Of a stretch of DNA of 54,614 bases, positions 31,637-42,700 are shown one piece after another. The notes beneath the pieces were generated by a model, which was given only the letters and a program-made list of their open reading frames with translations, had not been told where the DNA came from and did no database searches. Both the position numbers and the translations under genes were made by a program. The stretch is from Triparma columacea (lineage: Eukaryota > Sar > Bolidophyceae > Parmales > Triparmaceae), in NCBI GenBank assembly GCA_030267965.1, contig BRYA01000183.1:631-55244 (forward strand), given 5' to 3'. The stretch's first letter is position 1. Each line of letters opens with the position of its first letter.

Positions 31637-33906
31637 TTATTCCGACATATTCCTTCTTCCTAATCTCCCCCTCCCCTTCATTTTTAAAAGTGCCCTCATC
31701 AAATCATGTTCCTCCTTCTCTCCCTCTCCCCCCCCCTCTACATCCTCATCTCTCTCCATCCAGTCCTCTTCAATCCTTCTCTTCCATACCTCCTCCTTTC
31801 TCCCCCCTCTAACCCTCCCCCCCTCCTCAACTTCGTGTACAACCGGCCTCCTACTTGACCATCTTACAGCGACGGCGGTAGGCTTGGTGCTGAGAGCGTT
31901 CAGGGTTTCGATTATCCACAAGTCTGACTGACTGTCTTGTCTTACTGACGATGCGTCGTCGTTCAGGGTGGGGGGGTCGAGAGGGGGGGAAGTTGGGGGG
32001 GGAGAAGAGATGGGCACTTGAGGGAGAGACAAATGAGGGGGAGGCGCTGTGTAATATAGATGAGCGGAGCGTAATAAACAAAGTGTTAGAGAGCGGTATA
32101 TTTAACGCGTTTCGTAATTGATCCCTTCGTTTTTCCTCTCACCTTTCACACCAGCGTTACTTTTCGTCCTCCCTGGCCGTGGCAGCTCGTCCCTACTATA
32201 CCCTTCGACCACCACCTCCTCTATGACTTTCTTATATTCCCTCTCCTCCTCATTCTTATTTTCCCCCCAACCTCCCCCAACTCTCCCCACCAGTCCATGA
32301 CTATCTACTACGTGTTCCATCTCATCGAAGTCGTCTTCCACCTCGAACAGCCCTACAGTCTCGACAGTCGCCTCGTCCCCGTTCGTGTCCATCTCAAGAT
32401 CATTCGTATAATCCCCTTCCCTTCCCCCAACCCCTACCTTGTCATTCTCCAACATTCCAACTCTTCCACCGTCTCCTCCTCCGCGTCGCAAGGGGTTTAT
32501 TGGCGTCATGTAAACGTACGACGACCAAGGCATGTATCTTAGTTTAATAAACTTGGATATGAAAACGTATGCCAAACACGTAGACAACGGGAGTATCCAG
32601 AACCTCGGATCTCCACATCCGGCTTCCGGGTTTAAGGTAGAGTTGTTTGGTAGGAAGGTGAGGATTGATACACCTAGGAGAAGGGCGATTGACGAGAGGA
32701 TGATATCGGTGGAGATTGTAGTTAAGAGGGAGGTACGTGGGGGGTTGAGAAGGTGGACGATAACGGGAGAGGAGCCGAAGTAACAATATGACTTCTTTAC
32801 TGAGCGTAGGAATTTTAGGCGACCAGAGGGGGAGCGGAGGGTGTATGATATTCTTTCTATTGGGGACAGGAGAAGGTTTTCTGGTGGCGGGGAGGGAGGG
32901 TGGGTTAAATCAGACGTCGTTTTTGTTACTGTTGCATTTCGGACCGTTATGGAAGGCCATGGGGCAGTGGGGGGGATGCCGGCAAGGGTTGGGGTTAGGA
33001 GGGCGACTGCAACACTCTTGAGGGGGGGGGAGGAGAGGGCGGCGTGGAGGGAACAGAGGAAGCCAGAACGGAGGGACGGGGGGATGTGGAGGAGGATTGA
33101 CGGGTGGAGAGTTACGATGCCATGAGGGGAACGGAAGGGGAGGGAGGTGGAAGAGGTGATGGCGCAGATTACTGTGGCTGTGTAAGCGTAGAGAAGGGCG
33201 GAAGGTGAAGGGAGGAGGAAAGAATCGGGTTTCAGGGAGCTAGGTTTGAAGTAGAGGAAGGTCGGGGGGTTGAGGAGGTCTTGATGGGTGATCAGTACCC
33301 CAGTTGTAGCTGCATGTGATTAGCGAAGAGTGAAGCGATGAGTGAAGCGATGAGTAAGGCGATGAGTTTACGCTCTTTGAGGGAAAATGTTTCTACCCTT
33401 GTTGTGTACCCCCGTGTGTCACGTACACGCCTTCTCAGTCGATATTGTTATCATTGTTCACGACATTCTCGTACACATTCTCGTACACGCTTTGTACACC
33501 ACAAGCACAACCTACCTAAACCAATCACGTCTTGACCTCGATTCAAAGATTTTATTGAACCTCTTCTGACGTAAATGTTGGCTTTTGCTGACTTCACTGA
33601 GGGATGAAACCTCCCTGTGATTAGTCTAAGAGTGTCTGTGCACACGTCATCCTGTGTGTGGATGACTGTGAGCTTCTTAATTTCAAACTTTAAAAAGACC
33701 TCGATTCGGATCCGGAGTGTGTCAATGATACCTGGGCTAAAGGAGAGACCTGATGCAGGGAGGGTGTACAAGGGGCTCAGGATAATGATGATAATGAGGA
33801 TAATGAGGATAATGAGGATGATCGGTATTAGCTCCATTTGTGATACTATCTTTTGGACAGGACAGGACTTCCTTTCATTGGATTCAACCTGGGGATTGGA
33901 GACCAT
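31637..33906 (-). CDS. Uncharacterised protein with three predicted membrane helices
   Basis: Three exons (33906-33516, 33309-32143, 31944-31637) close in phase 1 at both junctions, giving 621 residues. A hydrophobic Ile/Leu segment, encoded by a TTATCC-type simple repeat, lies near residues 25-45. Two more helices lie near 322-345 (LSSIALLLGVSILTFL) and 363-381. About 270 residues between the first and second helices should form a soluble, possibly lumenal domain. The C-terminus is highly charged (GGGEGEKEEH). No family is recognised. The first intron contains four GCGATGAG-type units. The start ATG is 2 bp from the divergent neighbour's ATG, so an internal start at 33837 (MELIPII) is a real alternative. 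Confidence 0.6.
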
Positions 33907-33908
33907 AG

Positions 33909-36102
33909 ATGAATCAAAGTCCGAAACCGAGTCAAAAGCTTAATGCTTCGGCTTTTGAGTTCAAACCTAGCCTCTCTCTTCACCTCAAAACCCTCACTGC
34001 TCAAGAGGAGAGGGAGAAGGCGCAGGCTCCCGACAAGGCTGATAGTTGGAAAGCTGGATTCGAAGTCATCGGGTCAGTTCGGGCAATTAATGATGATCAA
34101 GACGTGAATTCTTGTATTGAATCGTCTGATGTTGTTCCAGCGAAAACTGCGTTAACATCTCAAGAAGAAAAAAGTTTATGGAAGAAAATTGACACAGACA
34201 AGGCTCGTGAAAGATGGTGGAGCAAGGCCCGCACTGTGATTGAGGACGGCGGTGTCAGCGATAATGGTAATGATAGTAGCGACGACGATGATGCCCTGCA
34301 GCAAAATGCCAAGCCAAGGCGAGCGGGTTCACACCTCCACCTCCAACCTGACAATACCATTGCCTTCCCACCGCACGTGAAAACACTCCGTCCGCCGCCT
34401 TCGCCGCCTCCGGCTCCGCCCTCTTCCAACCTGCCTGTCCCAAAAAACACCGCATCGCGGCAATATAAAACAATGAAGGATGTTCTCGACTTTGTCACTT
34501 CCCTCCCCCCACATACACCCCTGTCCTCTATTCCCCTTCCGAATCCCCTCGAGCCGACGAGGAAACAGCGGCAAAGGAAGCAATTAAAGTTCAAGCAAGC
34601 TACTTCTATTCTCCTTTCCCCGTCTCTCCACTCAACGGTGAAAATTGCTATTCTGAATTCCTACCTCGTCGCAAAAAACCTCCCTCAACTCCTAGCCTCC
34701 GAATCCAACCTCCCTGGCGACCGGCTGTACCTCACCGTGGTCGATCTAATGATTCGAAAAAGCGTCGTTCCAAACTCCTGGTCGCTTCTCACCAACATTC
34801 TTTACGTCTGCTGTTGCGCTGTGTCCTCCGATTCTGACGATGGCCCTTCCCTCGGACGTCCTCAGCTCGAGCGGCTGCTAGATTGGGGTGACAGTTTCAT
34901 GCGCCCCTCGGAGTTTCAAAACTGGCTAAAGTCCATCCCTCGGGACGTCGTCAAGGGGTCGGTCGTTCCGGAGGTGATGTTTGTGAGGGGAGGACAGAAC
35001 AGGGGGGGGGGATTGGAGTACATGAGCAATACGGACTTGCTGGGGTGGATGAGAAGGTCGGACAAGCTGCTGAGGCAGAGGTGCGAGTTTCGGAGACAAC
35101 GCGTTCGTGTTAAGGACGAGAAGGGCAGGGAATGGATTGAGAGCGTCGAGCAAGTTGACAGATATGAATTTACGAAGGAGGTGAGGTTAAACATGCGTAT
35201 TGTAATATACTCGGGTACTGCACTGCTCATCGTCTCCTCAACCGCTGCACGCATCGCAGGTTTGGACTGAGACTTTACGGACTGTCGATTTAGATGATGG
35301 GACGGAGAGGATCCGGGCGATTGCTCGGGGCTTGAGCAGTTGGGGTTTTGGTAGGATGAAGGAACTAACGGAATTTGAAGACTTGAGAGGGGCCTCTTTG
35401 GTCGACCGCAAGTTGATTGAAACATACAAGATGGAGGCGCTTAAATCTCCAACAAACGCCTCGTTCACTGTGCGTACTGTCGACGGGGTAAACTTCGACT
35501 TCCCCTCCACTTTCGTCAACGACACACCAAAGCTGAAGGCAGGCTTCGATTTCCTTTCTCACAGCAATGCTCCCAACCCTGAGGTGCTCGACGTGTCCTC
35601 CCCCTCCTCGATCATCCGTCCTCTCTTCGATGTATCAAAGGGCTGCTTTCCCGTATTTAACTCCCTTTCCGACGCAATCGCGTCGGTCTCCCTCGGGGAT
35701 GAATACGGCTGCCCCACCTTGACACGTGAGGCCGGGAGGGGAATCACCCTCCATCTCGTCCAAAAACCGAAGAAACTGGACATTACCGACGTCCTCGCTG
35801 CCCTCAGCCTTCCTGATCATCTATACGAAGGGATGGACGCGGGTCATTTATGCCAAACGAAATTCGCGGCTGGTTTGGAGGCGATTCACAGATGGAGAGA
35901 GGTGGAGGATTGCGTCGATGATGAGGTGCTTAGGGAGTCGGTACTGACGTGGATAAAGACTGCGATAAAGGAGGGGGCGGCGAGTAGGTGGGAAAACGCG
36001 GGTTATTTCAAGCAGAAAGCTAGCGGGTTTTCTTTCAGGAAGAACACGCTTTGTGAAGAGGAGGAACATGACTCTGCCATAGAGCAGTGGAACAGTAGGT
36101 AA
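33909..36102 (+). CDS. Uncharacterised two-exon protein
   Basis: Exons 33909-35180 and 35260-36102 join in phase 0 across GTGAGG...CGCAG and give 704 residues. The first ~190 residues are charged and Pro-rich, with an Asp run (SSDDDD), and are probably disordered. The rest is mostly helical, with blocks such as VAKNLPQLLASESNLPGDRL, LLDWGDSFMRPSEFQNW and a final EVEDCVDDEVLRESVLTWI. No transmembrane helix, signal or catalytic motif is evident. I do not recognise it. A short tandem repeat (TTGTTGTTGTTTTATTATAG unit, about 36100-36170) follows the stop. Confidence 0.7.
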
Positions 36103-36172
36103 TTGTTGTTGTTTATTATAGAACACAAACACGCTATAATTGTTGTTGTTTTATTATAGAACACAAACACGC
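36103..36172 (+). repeat. Two tandem ~35-bp units after a stop codon
   Basis: The block beginning AATTGTTGTTGTTT and ending AACACAAACACGCTAT occurs twice in tandem between two convergent genes (stop at 36102, stop at 36175), so it lies in shared 3' UTR space. Confidence 0.7.
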
Positions 36173-36174
36173 TA

Positions 36175-38342
36175 TCAATTTTTTGTCTTCCTTCTCTTCT
36201 CCCATTCCTCCTTCAATCTCTCCATCTCTCTCTTCTTCCTCTCCTTTCCTTCGTCTACCCTGACCTCGGTTTTGACCTCCCATTCCACCCCTCTACTCCT
36301 ACATATCCCCATCATCACATCAATGCCCCTCGGCTTCAAGCTTCCCTCTCCCCCCACGTCCGCCCAGTCCACCTCCTTCATCATGTCCCCCACGCCTCTC
36401 ACATAACCCCCCTCCCCCACCGCCTCCCTCTTCTTCAGCCATTCAAAGTACCCCCCAACCGCGTCTTTCACCCCTTCGACCATCCCCTCGTTTCTCCCGA
36501 CAGTCATGATCCTTTCGTACTCCTTTTCCTCTCCTCCCAAAGCCTTGCGTCCCGAAATCACATTCCTAGTATGCACCAGCTCGTCGTACCGTCCCTCGTC
36601 CCCATCTCCGTACCCCTTCGTTCGCGTCGTGTGAGAGGGTTTGATGTGAAAAAATAATAGCCCCTTAACGTTTTCCCTTTCTTTTTTCGCCCCCCCCCCC
36701 CCCCTCCCCCCTGCTCTTACCTCGTTCCACTCGAGTCTATGAACCACCCCCCTCCCCCCGTACTGCACGTGCCCATAGCTAAACGTCTTACTAACGCTCT
36801 CCGCCTTCTCCGTTTTATTCTCCACCTTATACTCCTTGCACATGTACGTGTTGTTCATGGTGTCTAGCCAGTCCCCGTTCCCCCCAATCACGATAACGGT
36901 GGAGAGGTTGAGGGCGGCGTGGAGACCGTTTACGCGGTAGAGGAGGGGGGTTAGAGTACGCTCGCCTACGAGGGCGCGCATGCGACCGTCGAGGGACATG
37001 AAGTTCGCGGCGCTNNNNNNNNNNNNNNNNNNNNNNNNNNNNNNNNNNNNNNNNNNNNNNNNNNNNNNNNNNNNNNNNNNNNNNNNNNNNNNNNNNNNNN
37101 NNNNNNNNNNNNNNNNNNNNNNNNNNNNNNNNNNNNNNNNNNNNNNNNNNNNNNNNNNNNNNNNNNNNNNNNNNNNNNNNNNNNNNNNNNNNNNNNNNNN
37201 NNNNNNNNNNNNNNNNNNNNNNCAGCCATCCAAAACAACCCTCCCCTCACCTTCGCCCCGTGTTCCACCGCCTCCAGTACCCCCGCAGCCATGCTAGTGC
37301 TCCCGCTTGCGTTGTCAGTTTTGAACTTCGTCAAGTCAACCTCTATCCCGTTCCTCCCTTTCGGTAGTCCGCTCACGAAGCGCCGGACGTCGAGTGGTGG
37401 GATTACGCGGCCGTCCTCGCTGCGGACACCGCAGGCTAAGGGGTGAGTCTTTATGTACGTTCGACAGAGACTACCGGAGGGGTGAGGCTGGAGGTAGTGG
37501 ACGCCAGAGAGGAGGGAGTTTAGGAGGGTTGACTTCCCGTGGTACCCGCCGCCGACGATTAGGTTCTGGGGAGAGAGGGTTGGTGAGAAAATGGGGAGGT
37601 TGGGGAGGGGGGGGAGGAGGTTAGTTTTACTTTTTAAGCACTCCCTCTCTGCACTCCTTTTGCAACCCCAACGCTCCTCCCTAGACTTTGTGTTCTTGCT
37701 CGTCCCCCCCCCCCCTCCCCCCCAAACACACACACTCACCACCCCGGGTTTAACGCCCCAACCCTTCCTGATTTTATCTACGTCTATTATACCCTCCATG
37801 TCTTCTCCGACCCGAATGTCCAGCTCCACCGTATCCTCATCGCTCGGCGCTTGGAACTCAACGGCGTCCCTCAAAGGCTCGGCGGTTAGGGGGTTTACAG
37901 TTGGGAGAATGGAGTTGTTTGGGATGAAGGATATTATATCATGGTGGGAGAGGAGGCCTTGGATCTGGTGCTGGATGTAGAGTGACGCGAGGTGGAGGTT
38001 TAGGGTTGATAGGGTATCGGAGGGGGGGGAGGATGATATAAGTGACCAAACTTTAGAACCCAAGGTACCCTGGAATATTAGAGACACTTGAACGACACCG
38101 GGGGAGCTGAAACAGTAAGAGAACTTTAGGAAACCTATCTCACTGGCTATCCCTTTGGTGTCGACTTTCCCTAAGAAGCAGAATGATGAGGAGAGTGTTA
38201 TTCTAATCATTTCCCCTTTGTTTTGGTGGATGAAGGCGCTCTCTGTGGTTGATGTTGTGTCATATTTCACTGTTATTGATGCATTGTTGCTTGTTTGGAA
38301 TGTAGTGTTGAATGCTGTAGCCGTGAATGAAGTGAATAACAT
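36175..38342 (-). CDS. ABC-class ATPase (COG3044/ABC_ATPase type), split by an assembly gap
   Basis: Exons 38342-37740, 37565-37251, a third entering from the gap and ending at 36721, and 36615-36175. Phases close everywhere except across the gap. The protein matches the predicted ABC-class ATPase family. A Walker A glycine-rich loop VGGGYHGKSTLL opens exon 2; RSEDGRVIPPLDV, the signature TDNASGSTSMAAG, ANFMSLDGRMRALV and TVIVIGGNGDWLD follow. The donor of exon 2 (AAG/GTGAGG) lies before the Ns. The missing residues between EHGAK and SAANFM should be the short Walker B segment expected to end in DEDT. The fourth exon is charged and ends KRRKTKN. The family's biological role is not well known. 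Confidence 0.8.
37015..37222. other. Assembly gap of 208 N
   Basis: A run of N from 37015 to 37222. It covers most of one intron and the first few codons of an exon of the ABC-class ATPase gene. The true length is unknown. Confidence 0.98.
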
Positions 38343-38619
38343 TGAGAGTATGTGTGATGTGTGCTTATGGAGTGAGGGTTATTGAGAGCCCCAGTCGGGT
38401 GTGCAGGGCAAGGGGAGATGATTTCACTAAGGAAGAGCTTTTAGGTCAATTCAATTGAGATTCTATTTAGGTGAGGGGGTGAATGGAGTGGTTGAAGGGG
38501 CTGTGTGTTGTTTAGTCTTAAGGGTGTTTGATTGTCTGTTCCTTTTTGAGGGACTGGAAAAGGGACCCTTGCAATCTATTTGTCTATTTACTGGATAAAT
38601 CCGATAAATACAAGAGTTC

Positions 38620-39504
38620 ATGTCGTATGTGCCGTTGCTTTCTGGTGACCTGATGTCGCATATCGACAAATTTGCGCCTAATACCTCCTCAATAGATGAA
38701 TTCAAGGCTGAAGAATTTCCATCTTCGGACCCTGGTATCCTTGCTGAGTTTCAAGGAGGGAATGAGAGCACATCGACAGCGGATGGTGTCGAAGGAATGA
38801 GTAGTGATCTACTATTTTGCCAACCATGTGATGAAGATGAGAATGTGGAGGTTGTTGCTGAAGGGAATACCAACAGCAGGAGCAAGAAGCGAAAGAGAGG
38901 AATGACGATGGAATACTCCGATGAATACGTTGACGATAATGACGAGAACGTTGACTCTTGGAATGGTGATGGTAATGGTGTGACCTGGCACCTCTGTGGG
39001 GACTGTGACTACAAAGCGAAGCAGAAAGGTAATCTCAAGCAGCATCGCGCATTCATCCACAACGAAAACGTGACCTGGCACAAATGTGAGGACTGCGACT
39101 ACAAAACGAAGCACAAAGGCCAACTCAAGAAGCATCGCGCATACATCCACAATAAAAACGTGACCTGGCACTACTGTAAGGACTGCGACTACAAAGCGAA
39201 GCAAACAGGCGACCTCAAGAAGCATCGCGCATACATCCACAATAAAAACGTGACCTGGCACCTCTGTGGGGACTGTGACTACAAAACGAAGCAAAAAGGC
39301 ACTCTCAAGCAGCATCGCGCAGCTATACACAATGAAAACGTGACCTGGCACTACTGTAAGGACTGCGACTACAAAGCGAAGCAAAAAGGCGACCTCAAGG
39401 TGCATCGCAAAGCTATACACGTCTGGCACCAATGTGAGGACTGCGACTACAAAGCGAAGCAGAAAGGTAATCTCAAAAGGCATCGCGCAAAAATCCACAA
39501 ATGA
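38620..39504 (+). CDS. C2H2 zinc-finger protein, six uniform fingers
   Basis: An intronless 294-residue protein. The N-terminal ~70 residues contain a module (SHIDKFAP...NESTSTADG...LLFCQPCDE) shared with the zinc-finger gene at 23433-24740, so the two are paralogues. A basic patch (KKRKRG) and an acidic stretch follow. Then come six C2H2 fingers of the form C.DCDYKAKQKG.LK.HRA.IH at ~29-residue spacing, with the linker N(E/K)NVTWH. The units are nearly identical in DNA. Beyond the stop (about 39510-39600) a decayed further finger is recognisable. Such arrays bind nucleic acid; the target is unknown. Confidence 0.85.
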   Translation: MSYVPLLSGDLMSHIDKFAPNTSSIDEFKAEEFPSSDPGILAEFQGGNESTSTADGVEGMSSDLLFCQPCDEDENVEVVAEGNTNSRSKKRKRGMTMEYSDEYVDDNDENVDSWNGDGNGVTWHLCGDCDYKAKQKGNLKQHRAFIHNENVTWHKCEDCDYKTKHKGQLKKHRAYIHNKNVTWHYCKDCDYKAKQTGDLKKHRAYIHNKNVTWHLCGDCDYKTKQKGTLKQHRAAIHNENVTWHYCKDCDYKAKQKGDLKVHRKAIHVWHQCEDCDYKAKQKGNLKRHRAKIHK

Positions 39505-39605
39505 AATAAACCATGACCTTGGCACCACTGTGAGGAAACTGAGACTAACAAAGCGAAAGAAGAAAAAAGCCGAACCTCAAAAACGACATGGCGCCTCAAT
39601 GGACA
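39505..39605 (+). pseudogene. Decayed seventh zinc-finger unit after the stop
   Basis: Following the stop at 39502-39504, the DNA still resembles the finger unit (CCTTGGCACCACTGTGAGGA, then ACAAAGCGAA and CGACATGGCGC in the expected order). It is frame-broken and lacks the second cysteine and the histidines. The array was therefore once longer, and a mutation ended it early. Confidence 0.65.
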
Positions 39606-39759
39606 TGGCAACTCAATGCACTTAAATACATTACGTTTATTTGTAAATCAAAAACACATGCAGTCGTTAACGCCCTTTATTTCCTTTGCTTTTGCTCGGA
39701 TTTGGTGTGCAAAATCTCCCCCAAATCTCCCTCCGCTCCCCCTTTTCATTGTCCTGGCT

Positions 39760-42700
39760 ATGGCAACTGCCACAAAGGGTGCTATTTGGCGTTGTGATGT
39801 CTGCAAGATAAAAACATTCACCGATTTCAAAGCAGCCTGTGATCATGAGTTAACGTGTAGTATTGATTCAGGCTCACAAACAGCATCACCTCCAAGGCCT
39901 CCTCCCGCTCCTACTTTAAAACCTCCTTTAAAACTTATTGATATGACTACTATAGATAATAACGACGATGAAACCGATGTAAACATACACACAAATACAC
40001 TCAACAATAATACTACCATCACACCGCCTCTACAACAGCCCAATTTGGACAAGAAGAGAAAAATGGGTGAGACAGGACCGGAGGGAGAAAGGCTGCTGGT
40101 GGGATATGGGCCCTTTGTTGTGCTGCGATGGGAGCTGCGATGGGAGCTGCGATGGGAGATGCGATGAGAGATGCTTGTGTACTACCTGCTTCTGAGCTGT
40201 TTATCCAACTGCTGAACAAGCTACTTGCGAATCAGCTGCTGAGCTAACTGCTTATGATCACGATGATTACATGTCGCTCTTTTCATGTCGCTCTCTTCAT
40301 GTCGCTCTTTGCACCCAAATCTTCTTCTATCCCCTTCCTTCCCCCCAATCACTATCATCTTATCTTTTTACACGACCTCTCACCCTCCCCACCCTCCCCA
40401 CCCTCCCTCCAGCCAACTCCAAATCCTCCAAGCCCTCTGCGGCCAAGACCCTGACTTCCTTCTTCAAACCCAGCTCGACGTCTTCGAAGTCTTCCGCCGC
40501 TTCGAAGTCTTCCGCCGCTTCGAAGTCTTCCGCCGCTTCGAAATCTTCCGCCTCCCAAGACCCCGACCTGGACCCCTCCCAGAAGAGAAAGAAGAAGGAG
40601 AATAAGAATAGTTCCAATCCCCCTCCATCTTCCTTAGCTGCCCCCCCCCCCTCCCGCCGCAGCACCAGGGATCGAAAGTGCAAGTCCGTTCTCGAGTCGA
40701 CTGTGTCTCCTCCCGTTCCTCCTCCCAGCGCTCCCGCCCCCAAACCCGCACCCACCAAGAAGCCTCCTCTCCCCTCCAAGAAATCTTCCTCTTCGTCCTC
40801 CTCCTCCAACCCTTTCTTCATGTCGAACTCCCAAAAGCTCAAGCTCCAAAAAGAAGAGAAGGAGAAGAAAAGGAAGGAGGAAGAAAAAAGGAAGGAGCTC
40901 AAAAGAAACTCTGAGAAGGAGGCCCGCACCAAGCTCATGAAGCTCCACCGCCCAAGTTCCTCCTCTACCAACGCCCTCGCTGCCCTAAAGTCGACCCCTG
41001 TCTCGCGTAAAATCTCATCCTCCCTGTCCTCCGACAAGGACGTTGATCACATAGTCGCCGACATGTTTCCCAAGTCGCAGCACGTCGGCCTCAGCGCCCC
41101 CACTCCCTCAACCCCGGGTTCCTCCCGGCGTCGTCCCTCCTCCCCCCCGCCCGCCTCAGCTAGCCCCCCTCCCCCCTACAAGCACACCATGGGAGGGAAC
41201 CTCTTCGGGCCTGACCTGGCGGCCAGGGCTTACCACGAGCCCCACTCCAACGTCCTCGACCTCTGCGAGCCGGACGGGGGGGCCTACGAGTGGCTGCACG
41301 TCCTCAAGGACGAGCTCGGGGGGGGCGACGCGGACGAGGACATTTCTCGATTTGAGGAGTACAGGGAGGAGGCTGACAAGGGGGAGGCGCTTACGGAGGT
41401 CTACGGGATGAGAGACGAGGACGACGTGGTGGGGGGGGAGAACAGAGAGGCGTGGAGGAGGCTAGAAAAGTGGTACGAGGGGTGGGAGGTCAAGGTGGCT
41501 GAGAGGAGGAAGAAGAAGAAGGGGAAGAAGAAGGTGAGAATGATGAGTGCCTAAAACAAAACCTGAAAGCGCAAGAGCTCACCCTCGCGATACTTCCGCT
41601 CGATCCCCCTCGATCCCCCCCGGCACAATCCCCCGCAGAGGAAATCCAAGCAGTACGCTTCGTGGCTTTGCAGCGACAGCGAGGACGAGGAAGATGACGG
41701 TCTGCCCACCGCCTTCCTTCTTTACGGGAAGGAGGGGACCGGAAAGAGCGCCGTCGTAAAGGCCCTGGTATCAGGAAGGGGCGGGGGAACCCTGGAGGTC
41801 AACACCACGGTCAAGAGAGGCAACACCTGCCTCAAGAAGAAAATAGAGGAGGCCACGCAGTCCAAGGCCTCCTTCGTCGCCAACGAGGGCGGGGAGGGGA
41901 CGGGCATGAACGTGATAATGCTCGACGAGGTGGACGTTAACTTCGAGGGGCACGGTGACAAGGGCTTCTGGCAGGCCGTCAAGTTCCTCTGCAAGAGATC
42001 CAAGTGCCCCATCGTCCTCACGGCCAACACCCTGCCGGAGGAGGTTCGGGGGATCAAGACGGAGCAGGCGAAGCTGACCCCGCCGACACTGGAGGAGGCG
42101 ACGTACTTCGTGGGGAGGGTACTCAAGGCGGAGGGGATGAACTTCACGAGGGAGGAGGTGAGATTACAGGAGAGGGAGCGAAGGAGGAGTGGGGCGAATT
42201 CGACTTAAAATAATAATTCTAACGTGCTCCGGTCACATCGCGTCACTTCTCGCCGCTCCTCAATCCCCCCCCCTTACCCAGGTCGAGAGCCTCTGCTCGT
42301 GGAACAACAACGACATCAGGAAAATTCTCAACGCCATACAGGCCAAGCCTCTCCCCCCCCGAGGCCACCTCGCGGCCTCCCTCCCCGCTCACTCCCCCCC
42401 ATTCTCACCCTTTTCTCGGACGCTGTACCCGCCGTCCGCCCCAACCGTCCGCGAGGTCGCCCCCTTCTGTGGCAGAGAGGGGGATACCGTGACTGTCAGG
42501 GGCGAGGGCTTCGCAGAGCCAGCCGAGCTCGAGGTTACGGTAGGAGGGATCCGGTGCAAGGAGGTTGAGGTGAGAATACTGAAGAGGAGAGGAAAGAGTG
42601 GAGAAATAATAACTCCAGCAAAAGGCGAGGAAATAGACGTGCTCGCTCCTCCCTAACCAACGCTCATTGCAGGTCCTTGGAGACTTGGAGATTAAGGTTG

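Noticed and set aside
38812..39528. 238-codon minus-strand frame with regular repeats
   Set aside because: Antisense shadow of the C2H2 array; it lacks a domain of its own.
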